From: Exiguobacterium alkaliphilum 12/1
GTDB lineage: Bacteria > Bacillota > Bacilli > Exiguobacteriales > Exiguobacteriaceae
Length of the DNA: 64,000 nt
Direction of reading: 5' to 3'
Assembly: GCF_000714435.1 (NCBI RefSeq)
Contig: NZ_JJMW01000060.1
Span: 16,989-80,988 of the forward strand
Shown in pieces: positions 23,699 to 34,350 of the stretch; within the stretch, counting starts at the first letter, position 1; the number at the start of each line of letters is the position of its first letter. Below the pieces are notes generated by a model. It searched no databases, had not been told where the DNA came from, and worked only from the letters and a program-made list of their open reading frames with translations. The translations under genes and the position numbers were made by a program.

Positions 23699-26257
23699 TT
23701 ATACGGTCGTCGGTGTCTCTTCGCGAACAGCATGCTCATAGCTCGGGATGACGACGGTGAACGTCGACCCTTGATGCTGCACGGACTCGACATGGATTTG
23801 ACCGGCATGGCCTCGGACGATTTCCTGACAAATCGGGAGTCCAAGACCCGTACCGCCAATCTCACGGCTGTCCGAGTTGTCGACGCGATAGAACTTGTCG
23901 AAGAGGCGGTCGAGCGCTTCGCTCGGGATTCCGATCCCTTCGTCCTTCACTTTAATCGACACGGACTGGTCGTGGTGGGCCAATTCGACCGTGATTTTAC
24001 CGCCGTGCGGTGAATATTTCACTGCATTCGACAGCAAATTACTCATCAGCTGCTTAAACTTCTGACAGTCAGCATACAGCTCATACGGACGGTCGTCGGA
24101 TGTGATGAGCTCGAACTGGTGCTTCAACGATGAGGCCTCATAGAACGTCATCATGTCGCGGATGACCGGCTCGACGTCGAGTTGTTCGCGGTCATACATT
24201 TGACTGCCCGCTTCCATCCGCTGCACGTCGAGGAAGTCGTTGACGAGATGCGTCAGGCGCTCCGTCTCGGCATGAATCGTCTCCAAATACTTCGCCTGTT
24301 TCTCGTTTGGCAGCTGTTTCTTGACCATGAGCTCGGTGAACCCATAAATCGAAGAGAGCGGCGTGCGCAACTCGTGCGAGATCGTCGAGATGAACTCGCT
24401 CTTCAACCGTTCGGCCTCCGTCTCGCTCGTGATGTCACGGAAGACGAGGAGCGTCCCTTTCGAGATGCCGCCGACGATGATCCGTTCGGCGTACATCTGT
24501 AGGTTCATCTCGCCTTTACGGATCGAGAAGCTGACGCTGTCATGCGGGAAGTCGTCAGTGAAAAGTCGTTCCGTATATTTCAGGAAATCGTCTTCTTGGT
24601 CGACCGTCGTCGAAATCGTCTCGCGCCACTCGTTCCAAGACAGCTCGGCGAGTTCGTTCGATGTGATCTCGTCGAGTTCCGGGAACATTTCATAGAGCGG
24701 ACGGTTGACGAAGACGTCGTCGGTCGCGTGCTCGACGTAAATGACGGCTTCGCGAATCGAATCGAGAATCCGCTCGGTCTTCCCTTTCTCACGGGTCATC
24801 TCTTCGAAGAGACGCATCCGGAGAAGCGAGAGCGACAGCTGACGCGCGAACGACATGATGTCGCCCATCTGCGTCTGGGTGAAACGGTCCTTATAGCGGA
24901 CGAGATAGATGAACGCGATAATCGTATCGTCGGTCGGGTCGTGGACCGGGACCGCCGTCTCGTACATATAGTACGGATACGGGAGCGGATGGTCACTTGC
25001 GACTTGTTTCGACGAATGGACCGTCGTCCGGAGCGTCATCGCCCGGGTGAGGACCGAGTTCTCACTTTCAAGCAGCTGACGCGTGAGCGTCTCGTTTAGG
25101 CCGTGGCTCGTCACTGAATACGAGCCGGCCTCGTCGACGAAGACGAGTGCCCCGACTTCCGAGTCTGTGATCGCGACGAGTTTCTCGATAATCTCTGGAT
25201 ACGCCGTCAACGAGTCGCGGGCTGCGAGCGTCTCCGTCAACTCGTTCCGGTACGCCAAATGTTGCTCGTTCTGTTGCGTCTGCTCGAGAATCTCTTCGAG
25301 TTCTTGTTGTTGCGCTTGCAACTCTTCTTGCTGGGCAATCAGTTCTTCTTGTTGCGCCTGAAGCTCGTGATTCTTCTCAATCAAGTGGCGCTCATTGTCA
25401 CGAAGCGTCTCGGCCATCTTGTTGAACGAGCGAGACATCGTCCCGATTTCGTCTTCGCGGACCATCTGATCGCTCAAATCGACGATCTCACCCTTCAAGA
25501 GGCGGTCCGATGCGACCGAGAGGCGTGAAATTAGACGCGACTGGCGACGCAAGAACGGTTGGACGAACAAAAGGATCAGGATGGCGAACGACACGATGCT
25601 TGCAATCCATAAGAACTGCAAAATGTTATTGTTTTGCCGCCATTCGGTATATACTTTCTCTTTTTCGCTGCCCATGAGCCCTTTGTAGTCCGTGAGCGAC
25701 GTCTCGATTTGTTGAATCGGACCGAGCGTGTCGATGCCGCGCTCCGGACTAAACTGGACGACACCTTGCTCAATCAAACGCTGGGCCGTCGGGAGCGACG
25801 CGACCGTCTCCGGGTCGATGAACGTCTCGATGACCTCACCTTCGCTCCGCGACTCCCCGTATTCGAGCGTGACCGGTAAAATCACATCAAAATAAAAGTC
25901 ATGGAAATTTTGCAGGTCGTCCGCAAAAATCTCGCCTTGCCGCGTCTGGACGACGCTCTTGAACCAATTGATTTCTTGTTGGAACTCATTTTCTTTCGAG
26001 CGGGCCCGATCGAGCGCCGCCGTATCGCCGAACAACAAATAGCCGCGCGAATCGTACTGCGCCCCTTGCCACTCGTCCCAAAGCGTGTTCAATCGGCTGA
26101 TGCGCTCGTCGACCTCACGAAGGCGCGCCTCGTTCGCTTCGAGACGATTCTCGACGTACCAGTAAGCGATGCCAGACCCAATTAAAGCAACCGCTAAAAA
26201 TGTATAGAGGACGACCATGATGTCACGGCCGAGCTTTTGCTTAAACCATCTGTTCAA
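23699..26257 (-). CDS. CHASE3-HAMP-GAF-PAS sensor histidine kinase
   Basis: 852 residues. Membrane helix 1 is about residues 15-35 and a CHASE3-like extracellular domain spans about 40-215. Helix 2 (IASIVSFAILILLFV), a HAMP domain and a Gln/Glu-rich coiled coil (QQEELIAQQEELQAQQQELE) follow. Then come a GAF-like domain, a PAS domain, HisKA with FISTISHELRTPLSSIYGF and an HATPase with GGTGLGLPI. The start is the TTG at 26257, 9 nt after AGGAGG and overlapping the regulator's TGA. The longer frame from 26344 has no ribosome site. Its partner is the single-domain regulator just upstream. The signal is unknown. Confidence 0.85.
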   Translation of the reverse strand: MNRWFKQKLGRDIMVVLYTFLAVALIGSGIAYWYVENRLEANEARLREVDERISRLNTLWDEWQGAQYDSRGYLLFGDTAALDRARSKENEFQQEINWFKSVVQTRQGEIFADDLQNFHDFYFDVILPVTLEYGESRSEGEVIETFIDPETVASLPTAQRLIEQGVVQFSPERGIDTLGPIQQIETSLTDYKGLMGSEKEKVYTEWRQNNNILQFLWIASIVSFAILILLFVQPFLRRQSRLISRLSVASDRLLKGEIVDLSDQMVREDEIGTMSRSFNKMAETLRDNERHLIEKNHELQAQQEELIAQQEELQAQQQELEEILEQTQQNEQHLAYRNELTETLAARDSLTAYPEIIEKLVAITDSEVGALVFVDEAGSYSVTSHGLNETLTRQLLESENSVLTRAMTLRTTVHSSKQVASDHPLPYPYYMYETAVPVHDPTDDTIIAFIYLVRYKDRFTQTQMGDIMSFARQLSLSLLRMRLFEEMTREKGKTERILDSIREAVIYVEHATDDVFVNRPLYEMFPELDEITSNELAELSWNEWRETISTTVDQEDDFLKYTERLFTDDFPHDSVSFSIRKGEMNLQMYAERIIVGGISKGTLLVFRDITSETEAERLKSEFISTISHELRTPLSSIYGFTELMVKKQLPNEKQAKYLETIHAETERLTHLVNDFLDVQRMEAGSQMYDREQLDVEPVIRDMMTFYEASSLKHQFELITSDDRPYELYADCQKFKQLMSNLLSNAVKYSPHGGKITVELAHHDQSVSIKVKDEGIGIPSEALDRLFDKFYRVDNSDSREIGGTGLGLPICQEIVRGHAGQIHVESVQHQGSTFTVVIPSYEHAVREETPTTV

Positions 26258-26616
26258 TTCACGATGCCTCCTATAATTTTGACGAGTTCGAGCGGACTGA
26301 ACGGTTTCGAGATGAAGTAGTCGACACCAATCTCGTTCGCGCAATCACGGTCAGATTGTTGACTCTTCGCCGTCAACATCATCACTTTCGTATGTTGACG
26401 TCCCGGTAATTTTCGGACCTTCTCGATGACTTCTAGGCCGGTCATGCCGGGCATCATATGGTCAACGATAACGAGATCGTATTCATTCTGTTCAATCAAA
26501 CGGTATGCTTCGAGGCCGTCTGGTGCCTCATCGATGTCGTAGCCTTCATCTTCTAACGTATCTAAAACGAGCATGCGTAATACTTCTTCATCTTCTGCGA
26601 GTAGGATTTTTACCAT
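26254..26616 (-). CDS. Single-domain response regulator
   Basis: 120 residues, a receiver domain only. The acidic pocket is LLAEDEE, the phosphoacceptor Asp is in VIVDHMMPG, the Thr is in MLTAKS, and the Lys is in SKPFSPLEL. There is no DNA-binding output. It must act by protein contact, like Spo0F or CheY. Translation is coupled to the kinase through the overlap ATTGA. The start is ATG 26616 after GGAGGA. Confidence 0.85.
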   Translation of the reverse strand: MVKILLAEDEEVLRMLVLDTLEDEGYDIDEAPDGLEAYRLIEQNEYDLVIVDHMMPGMTGLEVIEKVRKLPGRQHTKVMMLTAKSQQSDRDCANEIGVDYFISKPFSPLELVKIIGGIVN

Positions 26617-26682
26617 GACGATTCCTCCATTTTCATTCCATTTCATTATTTTACCGGATTTATTTCATAATCACAAAACAAA

Positions 26683-26709
26683 AGGTGCACGGTTTATAAC
26701 CGTACACCT
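26683..26709 (-). terminator. addA terminator
   Basis: AGGTG/CACCT and ACGGTT/AACCGT stems with a short loop, followed on the minus strand by TTTTGTTTT. Confidence 0.7.
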
Positions 26710-26729
26710 GAAAACAATTCCCGTCTATA

Positions 26730-29700
26730 TTATATTGAAACAACGTCTTGTAAATCGAGCGAGTAAATGACCGTCTGCCCGACCGTAATTCCCCAAATCG
26801 ATTCGATGGCCTCGCGATAAAGCGAGAGTTGAACCGTATAGCGTTCGCGCAACATCTGTCTCGCCGCCTCATCCGAGTCCGTCAAGTAGAGCACCGAGTC
26901 GGATTTATAGTCGAGAAGCACATACGTCTCGCCGTCAAAGAAGAGGCAGTCGATAATCCCTTGGATGAGCACCCGTTCGTCCGTGAACGCACCGTCTGGA
27001 TTGACGCGTTCGGCCGGCACGGCATACGTGAACGGCAACTCGCGCCACGCCTGATTTTTCGCTAACGCCTCGGTCAACGCCCGGCCGATCGGGGCGTCAA
27101 AAAATGTCTCGATATCTGCCATGGCGAGCCGGGCCGTCTTCGCTTCGACCGGGCTGAGCATCTGATGATTCTCGAGCCGGTCGATTTGGGGCGCGATCGG
27201 TTGTCTTGGGTCGAGCAGTTGGAACAACAAGTGAAGCGTCGTCCCGCGCTCGGCACCGGTCTGGTCCGTCTGTTTCCACTTCGGTTCCCGATACGGCGTG
27301 TCCGTCGCCCGGAACGTCTCTTCAAACGCCGCCGTTTCCAGTTGCATCGCCCGTTTCAGTTCGGTGACGGTCTGTTTGGCGGCCGTCTCCGTCGCGGCCT
27401 GGGCCGGATACGTGTAAGCGAACGCCCGTCGAACCGCCTCCGTCACTTCTTGCTCACGTTTGACGGGGAAGTCGATCGCTTCGAACTGTTTGACGTGATG
27501 GAGCTGCGCCATCATCTCTTGGAGCGCGGCCACTTCGGCCAAATCGTCTTCGGCGATGATACGGTACGTCCAGCGCGTCGCCTCTGGCATCCCGCGAAAG
27601 ACCGGGAGGCCGTTTCGTTCAAGGAACGGGGCGGCGCCCTCGAGTTTGAGAAGTGCCGGCGCGACCCAATCCAAATACGTCTTGGCGTCACGTCTTGCCT
27701 CGGCCGATAACGCCTCGCCATGACTCTCGACGTGTAGCCAATCGTGCACTTGCTTCATCGGGTCGGCGACGGTGCCGACTAAAATCAATTTTTCTTTCGC
27801 CCGGGTCAACGCGACGTACAAGACGCGCATCTCTTCGGCTTTCATCGTCTTGTCGAGGTCTCGGCGAATCATCTCTTTGACGAACGTCTCGGTGCGTGTC
27901 CGCGTGATGACGTCGATCGCATCCAAGGAGATGCCGTACCGTTTATGGAAGATGACCCGTTGCATTTGATCACGCTTGTTGAACTGCTTGCCGAGCTGGG
28001 CGACGATTGTCACCGGGAATTCAAGCCCTTTCGATTTATGGACCGTCATGATGCGGACGACGTTCTCTTCTTCCCCGAGCGACCTGGCTTCCGACAAGTC
28101 CTCCCCGTTATCCTGCAATCGATCCATCACACGTAAGAACCGATACAGCCCCCGATACCCGCTCCGCTCGTAGGAGAGCGCTCGGTCATAGAGTGCCTTC
28201 AAGTTCTCTTGGCGACCTTTCCCACCCGGCAGACCGCCGGCAAAATCATAAAACCCGGTATCGTTGAACACTTGTTGAATCAGTTCAGACAGGCTGTGGT
28301 TGCGGGCGAACGTTCGCCACATCGAGAGTCGGTCGAGCACCTCACCGCACTTCAAGCCGAGCTCATCCTCATCGTCCGCCTTCATCTTCAAAGCGTCATA
28401 GAACGACTCCTCCGACTCGAGGCGAATCTTGGCGAGCTCTTCGTCCGTGAAACCGAACATCGGAGAACGGAGTGCCCCAGCGAGAGGGATGTCTTGGAGC
28501 GGGTTGTCAATCAGTTTCAAGACAGACAACATCATCCGAATCTCCGTCGCCTGGAAGTAGCCGCCGTCCGAGTCGGTGTACGCCGGGATATTGTATTGGG
28601 TCAAGATATCCATCAACTGTTCGACTCGTTCTTTCTTCGATCGGACGAGAATGACGATATCCCGATATTCACATGAGCGGAGTAACCCGGTCTCTTCATC
28701 GGTCACTTTGAACGGTTCGTCGCCTGAGACGAGCTCTAAAATGCGTGTCGCGATCGCTCGACCTTCAAGTTCTTGCTTCGACAACTCGTGGCTCTGTCCG
28801 TTGACGAGCACGAGCTCCGGACTCGCCTCGAGCGGCTCGTAGTCGCGGCCTGGCACGAGACGGGCCGCCTCGTCGTATGCGATTTCTCCGACTTCCTCGT
28901 CCATCAACTGAATGAACAAATCGTTGATGCCGTGGAGCACTTCGGCCCGGCTGCGGAAATTTTGTGACAAGTCGATGCGCTGGCCCGCCTCCGTTCGTTT
29001 GAATCGCGTCGCCTTGTCGATGAAGAGGCCTGGCTCGGCGTGACGGAAGCGATAGATCGACTGCTTGATATCGCCGACCATGAACAGGTTGCCGACTTGT
29101 TCGTCTTCTTGACTGACCAGACCGATAATCGTCTCCTGAATCTCGTTCGTATCTTGGTACTCATCGATGAGCACCTCGACGAACCGTTGTTTATAGAGCG
29201 AAGCGACTGAGGACGGCGCGTCCCCTTCTCGCAAGATGGCGAGGGCGTAATGTTCAAGGTCACTGAAGTCGACGAACGCCCGGTCGCGCTTCGCCTGCTC
29301 GTAAGCGACGGCGAACGTCCGGACCGTCCCGACGAGCGTCTCGACGAGCGGACGTTGCGCCGCGAGGGCCTCGAGATGGTCGGCCCCGCTCACGCTCGCC
29401 TCCGTGAGCGCATCCGTCAATTTTTTCTTCGCCTGATCGTACGCGGGTTTTAACACGTTATGATAGATGGCATGCTCGTCTACCCGTTTGACCGACTTCA
29501 TCGTGCCAAACTTGACGGCCCGTGCCGCCGTCTCGAGCTCGCTCCATTTCAACGTCTCCGCCTCGATTCGTTCGAACGGGGCAATCGCGGCGAGCACGTT
29601 CTCAGCTTGGGCCTCGTAACCGGCAAGACGAAGCTCGATGCCGACACGTCGGAGCTGCCGAAGCGCCCGTTCGATATCGGTGAACAACACACGGCCGAAC

Positions 29701-30332
29701 TCGATTAAGAGCGGCTCTTCGTCCGGGTCGCTGTCCATCTGATAGAGCGAAACGAGTTCATCCAAGTACGCCTCCGGGTCCGGGAGCGTCCGGGCATAGT
29801 GATACAATCCGAGGATGAGCTCTTCAAGCTCATTGTCGCCCCGGTCTGACGTATAGGCGTCGACAAGGGCGAAGAAGCCGCTGTCTTGTTTCCCGTATTC
29901 TTCTTCAAGGACGTCTTCGAGGACGTCGTCTTGAAGGAGCACCAAATCTCGTTCCTCGGCGATTTTAAACGCCGGGTCGAGGTCGAGCAAATAATAGTTC
30001 TCCCGAATCACTTCTAAGCAAAACGAGTGAATCGTCGTGATGAGCGCCCGGTTGAGCATTTGACGTTGCCGCCGGACGTAGTCGTTATCCGGGTCATCAC
30101 GAAGTGCCCCGTCGAGCGCTTTGGCGATTCGCCGTTTCATCTCTGCCGCTGCCGCGTTCGTGAACGTGACGACGAGCATGCGGTCGGCCGTCAAGTCGTC
30201 GTTTTCATCGAGCAGTCGGCTCGCGAGCCGTTCGACGAGGACGGCCGTCTTCCCGGAACCGGCCGCTGCCGAGACGAGCACGTGTGAATCTCTCGCGTCG
30301 ATGGCGGCTTGTTGGTCATTCGTCCACTTCAT
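26730..30332 (-). CDS. addA: ATP-dependent helicase/nuclease subunit A
   Basis: 1200 residues. UvrD-type helicase with Walker A SAAAGSGKTAVLVERLA near the start and motif II FVEVLIDEYQDTNEIQ. The C-terminal RecB-like nuclease carries IIDCLFFDGETYVLLDYKSD. AddAB resects double-strand breaks to Chi and loads RecA. The start is the ATG at 30332, 8 nt after AGGAGG. The GTG at 30341 lies too close to that site. It overlaps addB by 17 bp. Confidence 0.93.
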   Translation of the reverse strand: MKWTNDQQAAIDARDSHVLVSAAAGSGKTAVLVERLASRLLDENDDLTADRMLVVTFTNAAAAEMKRRIAKALDGALRDDPDNDYVRRQRQMLNRALITTIHSFCLEVIRENYYLLDLDPAFKIAEERDLVLLQDDVLEDVLEEEYGKQDSGFFALVDAYTSDRGDNELEELILGLYHYARTLPDPEAYLDELVSLYQMDSDPDEEPLLIEFGRVLFTDIERALRQLRRVGIELRLAGYEAQAENVLAAIAPFERIEAETLKWSELETAARAVKFGTMKSVKRVDEHAIYHNVLKPAYDQAKKKLTDALTEASVSGADHLEALAAQRPLVETLVGTVRTFAVAYEQAKRDRAFVDFSDLEHYALAILREGDAPSSVASLYKQRFVEVLIDEYQDTNEIQETIIGLVSQEDEQVGNLFMVGDIKQSIYRFRHAEPGLFIDKATRFKRTEAGQRIDLSQNFRSRAEVLHGINDLFIQLMDEEVGEIAYDEAARLVPGRDYEPLEASPELVLVNGQSHELSKQELEGRAIATRILELVSGDEPFKVTDEETGLLRSCEYRDIVILVRSKKERVEQLMDILTQYNIPAYTDSDGGYFQATEIRMMLSVLKLIDNPLQDIPLAGALRSPMFGFTDEELAKIRLESEESFYDALKMKADDEDELGLKCGEVLDRLSMWRTFARNHSLSELIQQVFNDTGFYDFAGGLPGGKGRQENLKALYDRALSYERSGYRGLYRFLRVMDRLQDNGEDLSEARSLGEEENVVRIMTVHKSKGLEFPVTIVAQLGKQFNKRDQMQRVIFHKRYGISLDAIDVITRTRTETFVKEMIRRDLDKTMKAEEMRVLYVALTRAKEKLILVGTVADPMKQVHDWLHVESHGEALSAEARRDAKTYLDWVAPALLKLEGAAPFLERNGLPVFRGMPEATRWTYRIIAEDDLAEVAALQEMMAQLHHVKQFEAIDFPVKREQEVTEAVRRAFAYTYPAQAATETAAKQTVTELKRAMQLETAAFEETFRATDTPYREPKWKQTDQTGAERGTTLHLLFQLLDPRQPIAPQIDRLENHQMLSPVEAKTARLAMADIETFFDAPIGRALTEALAKNQAWRELPFTYAVPAERVNPDGAFTDERVLIQGIIDCLFFDGETYVLLDYKSDSVLYLTDSDEAARQMLRERYTVQLSLYREAIESIWGITVGQTVIYSLDLQDVVSI

Positions 30333-33300
30333 CGGCGTCACCTCCTAATCTTGATAGCACATCGTTTTTCTCTAGCTTCTTCAACTGTCGCGGCTCATTG
30401 GCGAGCGCCTCGTCAAAATGACAGACGCTCTGATACGGACACGTCTGGCACGGACGGCGCTCCTTGTACTCGTACGGCTCGACACCGATTGTGCCGTCAT
30501 ACATCGCCTCGGCGCTCGCCTCGGCTATATCAATGGCGTGGTCCATCAACTGTTCGAGTTGCGGTGGCGTGACGACTTTCTTCACCGTGTTCGCATCAAT
30601 CGTCCCGTCTTTCTTATATTTGACCGGGATGACGATCGATTTTTTCGCTTCCGCCTTCGCCGTCCGGTCCATCATGTCGAGCACTTCCGGGTCGTCGACG
30701 AGCAGCCCTTGCATCTGATACGACTCGAGCACTTTACGCGCCGTGTCAGCCTCCGTCCCGCCCGGTGTGACGAGCGGCCGGTGGACGTGGAAATAGAGCG
30801 CCGCTGCTGGTGCGACGTTCTCTTTCGTCCAGGCATCGGCCTGCTCAATCAACACTTTCAAATAGATGAGCATCTGCATGGCGAGACCGTAATAAATCTC
30901 AGCGAAATCGATATCGCGCTTGCTCGACTTGTAGTCGACGATCCGGACGTAAAGCTGGTCATGGACCTGTGCCGTGTCGACCCGGTCGATGCGGCCGACG
31001 AGTTCACACGTCGCCCCGTTGCTGAGCGTGAACGAGACGGGCGGGAAGTTGCCGCTGCCGAATGCGAGCTCGAACGCTACGGGATCGAACCCGTCTCGTT
31101 TCGACTGTTCAATCAACACTTCGGCCGTCTTCGTGACGACGTCGGTCAATTTCTTCTTCAAATATCCATAGCGGTTCGAGCTCATTAAAATCGCATGCTG
31201 AATCTCCGGGGTGACGAGTTCGACGGCAGACTCGGCGAGTGTCACGCACTCGGCTTGATCGACGTCGCGCCACTCCTTCCCGTCCATCTTCACGGTTTGA
31301 GACATGTGTTCGATCGTTCGATGGTACAAGTTCCCGATATCCGGTGCCTCGAGCCGATACAAGCGGCGCTCCCTGAGGCGAAGCCCGTAACTCGCGAAGT
31401 GGCGGAACGGGCACGCCTGGAACGTCTCGAGTCGGGACACGCTCGCCCGAATCGAGTTCGTGTAAAGTGACTTGGCCACGTCTTTTGAGAGCGGCTCCGG
31501 TACGTTCTGATAAAACAAGGCGCTCGTCAACAGACGGATGCGCGCGCGTCCTTCCGGATGCTTGAGTAGCTCGTTATAAACAGCGAACCATGTGTCTTGA
31601 ATCGGATAGTGTCGGCTGAGGCGTTGCAACTCGAGTGCGGTCACGGCCGCCGTCTGGTTGACGTTCGTGATGAAGCGAAGTTGATCGGCCGGACGATGCT
31701 CACCGGCCTCGGCGAAGTGTGTCTTGACGACGGCGCCATTCAACAGGCGCGTCTTGATGTCGGCGACGAACCCAGCCGGCTGAATCGCCTTCCCGCTCCG
31801 GTCGACTAGCGCATAGCTGACGTACAACCGATGACTCGGTGCCGTCAGCGCTTTATAGACGTAATACGTCTCATCGTCAAACAGATGCTCGGTCGCTTTT
31901 CCGGCCCGTACGCCATGCTCATGCATGAAGTCGAGATCGTGGTCGGTCAACAGTTTCGACTGCGTCGCGACGAGCGGGATTTGGTCCTCGTTCGCCCCGA
32001 GTAAAAAGATGACTTTCTTATCGATGAGACGCCCCCGGACATAATCCGTCACCGTCAATTGATCGAGCGACGGAGGCACGAGGGCATAACGCAGACTATC
32101 GAGTCCGGTGTCCATCATCTGCAAGAACAGTTCCGTCGAGAGCGTCTCTTCCGGCGCGGCCGCCTCGAGCTGTTCAAGTAAGTGCAACACCGCGTCCCAA
32201 ACTTGCGTATGCTCGCGGGCCTCGAGCAATCGGGCGTCCTCGAGCGCCTCGTCGCGCCAATACGATAGACAAGCGGCGACATCGATTCGCTCCAGAAAGT
32301 GATAGATGGCATGCGTGTATGCCTGCATCGTCTTGGCCGCCTTCAAGTCAGCCAGGAGCGGGTCGAACGTGTCGACGACGGTCTGGCGATAACGGTTGAG
32401 CGCGGTCTCGAGATCGAGTTCTTCCCCGGTAAGCTTCGCTTCGTCCTCAGCCCGGCGCTTCAATTGCCACTCGTCGTGCCAATGGTAATGCTTGATGCCG
32501 CGTTCGATGACGAACGCCTCGAGTCGATCGACCGACGTGCGGCGATGCTCGGCGTCGAGTAAGACGAGCTCCGTCTTGAGCGCGCGGAACACCGGCTCTT
32601 CCCGATAGCCGCGGAGGGCAATGTCGACGGTCGCCTTCAACAGTTCGACCACGGGATGGTCGAGCATCGGTTGCCGCTCATCGAGAAAGAACGGCAATGC
32701 CGCTTTCTGCAGGGCCTGTGATGCCAAGTCCCCATACGCTTCAAGCGAACGCGAGACGAAGGCGATATCTCGATAGCGGTACCCGTCTTCGCGGACGAGC
32801 CGCATCACTTCACGGACAGCCGCCTCCACCTCGACCGTCCGATCGACGGCGGCCTCGAGCGAGACGTGGTTCGTTTCGCGCGTATAAGGTGCCGCGGTCA
32901 TTTGGCCGAACGTCGCCTCGAGATAGGCGAGACTCGGATGCGTGAACCGCTTCGCGCCATCGTGCGGCACGTCTGTCGAGCTGATTCGTGACTCGGACAG
33001 TCGTTCTTTGAACCGCATGAGTGTCCGCTGCGTCGGACCGAAGAGCGGATTCGGCCGATAGAGCGTGTCCGGATCAATCGTCAATAAGACCGACAGCGGG
33101 GCTTTCTCGGCAATCGCGACGAGGACGGCGAGCTCTTGCTCGGAGAACTCGTTGAACCCGTCGACGTAAAACTGCGTGCCCGTCAAGTCAACCTCTGGTA
33201 ACAGCTCGAGCATGACGTTGAAATAGTCTTCCGCATGGAGCGCCTTACCGGCCGTCATCGCCATGAACCCTTCATATAGAATCGATAAGTCTTGTAACTT

Positions 33301-33756
33301 TAACGCCCGATGCGGATCTTGCTCGCTCAAGCGGAGCAATTGTTCCGGGTCGACGAGCCCACGCTTCAACATCGTGATGAGCGTGTTCAACTCCTCATAA
33401 AACCCGTATTGGTTCATCGTCCGTCGGAACAGTGTCAGCCGCTCCTCGTTCATCTCGACGACGCGACGCAACAACAGATGCGTCCCCGTCTGATCCAAAA
33501 ACTGTTCGGTCGAGATGCCGTGGTCACGCATGAGCAAGAACGCAAGGCGGCGCATCGATAACACTTGCACTCGGGTCGAACCCGTCAAGCCGTCCGTCAT
33601 CGCCATCTTCCGTTCCATCTCAAATGACATTTGGTCCGGTACCAATAAGTAGATGGTCGGTCCGCTCGGGTCGCGTTTGAGTTCCTTGATGATGTGACGC
33701 ATCATCGTTTCGCTCTTTCCGCTCCCGGAACGTCCGACATGAAAAGTGACCGTCAT
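30316..33756 (-). CDS. addB: ATP-dependent helicase/nuclease subunit B
   Basis: 1146 residues. Walker A GRSGSGKSE is at residues 8-16 and an inactivated helicase core follows. The C-terminal nuclease has GRIDRVD and VRIVDYKSSKRD. The four iron-sulphur cysteines are visible: one in FQACPFRHF and three in CQTCPYQSVC. Its 4Fe-4S cluster staples the nuclease domain in this family. First gene of addBA. Confidence 0.93.
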   Translation of the reverse strand: MTVTFHVGRSGSGKSETMMRHIIKELKRDPSGPTIYLLVPDQMSFEMERKMAMTDGLTGSTRVQVLSMRRLAFLLMRDHGISTEQFLDQTGTHLLLRRVVEMNEERLTLFRRTMNQYGFYEELNTLITMLKRGLVDPEQLLRLSEQDPHRALKLQDLSILYEGFMAMTAGKALHAEDYFNVMLELLPEVDLTGTQFYVDGFNEFSEQELAVLVAIAEKAPLSVLLTIDPDTLYRPNPLFGPTQRTLMRFKERLSESRISSTDVPHDGAKRFTHPSLAYLEATFGQMTAAPYTRETNHVSLEAAVDRTVEVEAAVREVMRLVREDGYRYRDIAFVSRSLEAYGDLASQALQKAALPFFLDERQPMLDHPVVELLKATVDIALRGYREEPVFRALKTELVLLDAEHRRTSVDRLEAFVIERGIKHYHWHDEWQLKRRAEDEAKLTGEELDLETALNRYRQTVVDTFDPLLADLKAAKTMQAYTHAIYHFLERIDVAACLSYWRDEALEDARLLEAREHTQVWDAVLHLLEQLEAAAPEETLSTELFLQMMDTGLDSLRYALVPPSLDQLTVTDYVRGRLIDKKVIFLLGANEDQIPLVATQSKLLTDHDLDFMHEHGVRAGKATEHLFDDETYYVYKALTAPSHRLYVSYALVDRSGKAIQPAGFVADIKTRLLNGAVVKTHFAEAGEHRPADQLRFITNVNQTAAVTALELQRLSRHYPIQDTWFAVYNELLKHPEGRARIRLLTSALFYQNVPEPLSKDVAKSLYTNSIRASVSRLETFQACPFRHFASYGLRLRERRLYRLEAPDIGNLYHRTIEHMSQTVKMDGKEWRDVDQAECVTLAESAVELVTPEIQHAILMSSNRYGYLKKKLTDVVTKTAEVLIEQSKRDGFDPVAFELAFGSGNFPPVSFTLSNGATCELVGRIDRVDTAQVHDQLYVRIVDYKSSKRDIDFAEIYYGLAMQMLIYLKVLIEQADAWTKENVAPAAALYFHVHRPLVTPGGTEADTARKVLESYQMQGLLVDDPEVLDMMDRTAKAEAKKSIVIPVKYKKDGTIDANTVKKVVTPPQLEQLMDHAIDIAEASAEAMYDGTIGVEPYEYKERRPCQTCPYQSVCHFDEALANEPRQLKKLEKNDVLSRLGGDADEVDE

Positions 33757-33915
33757 TTAGGCGAACACCCCTTCCCTTTTTTCTTTATTATGACGTATCG
33801 CTCCCGGTTTGTAGAGCGAAACCTCCGTTTCACCTAAGCAAAAAAAAGACTAACCCTTTCCTTTACCCATGCTCCATGAAAATCGATTAGACTAAAGGTA
33901 TGAGGGGGATGGATG

Positions 33916-34296
33916 ATGAGTGCATATGAACAATTTGGAGGCGAACGCGGCGTCAAACAACTCGTCGAGGCATTTTATGACCTCGTCTACGCCGATCCGG
34001 TCTTACTGCCGCTGTTTCCGGATGACAAAGAGCGGGTAAAACAACATCAGTTTGAGTTTCTGACTCAACTACTCGGCGGGCCGAAACTGTATACGGAACG
34101 ACGTGGCGGTGGAAACTTGGCGATGATTCATCGGGACCACCCGATTTCGGAGACACACGCCGGGCATTGGCTCGGTTGCATGGAACAGGCGCTCAAGACG
34201 GTCGAGGCGCCCGAACCGATCAAACGACAGCTGTTCCATCGCTTGATTATGTCCTCGTCTAACGTCGTTCGCGTCTGCTCCCACCATTTTGAGTAG
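33916..34296 (+). CDS. Group II truncated haemoglobin
   Basis: 126 residues. YEQFGGERGVKQLVEAFYDLVYADP carries the Tyr B10 region, MIHRDHPIS carries the proximal His, and HWLGCM the Trp G8 typical of group II. Such proteins bind O2 or NO, and in Bacillus (YjbI) they work with thioredoxin-like partners. No such partner is next to it. I prefer ATG 33916 over 33913, since GAGGGGG is then 7 nt away. It is divergent from addBA. Confidence 0.85.
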   Translation: MSAYEQFGGERGVKQLVEAFYDLVYADPVLLPLFPDDKERVKQHQFEFLTQLLGGPKLYTERRGGGNLAMIHRDHPISETHAGHWLGCMEQALKTVEAPEPIKRQLFHRLIMSSSNVVRVCSHHFE

Positions 34297-34350
34297 TCAG
34301 CTTCTCAAAAAGCGGGTATGATAGGAAAGTAAGTAAAGGAGGTCGTTGTC

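Noticed and set aside
30418..31188. 256-codon plus-strand frame opposite addB
   Set aside because: Shadow frame without start signals, and addB is intact on the other strand.
33757..33915. Possible riboswitch or leader RNA before addB / haemoglobin
   Set aside because: Only a weak CGCTC/GAGCG stem is visible, with no repeated or family-specific structure.
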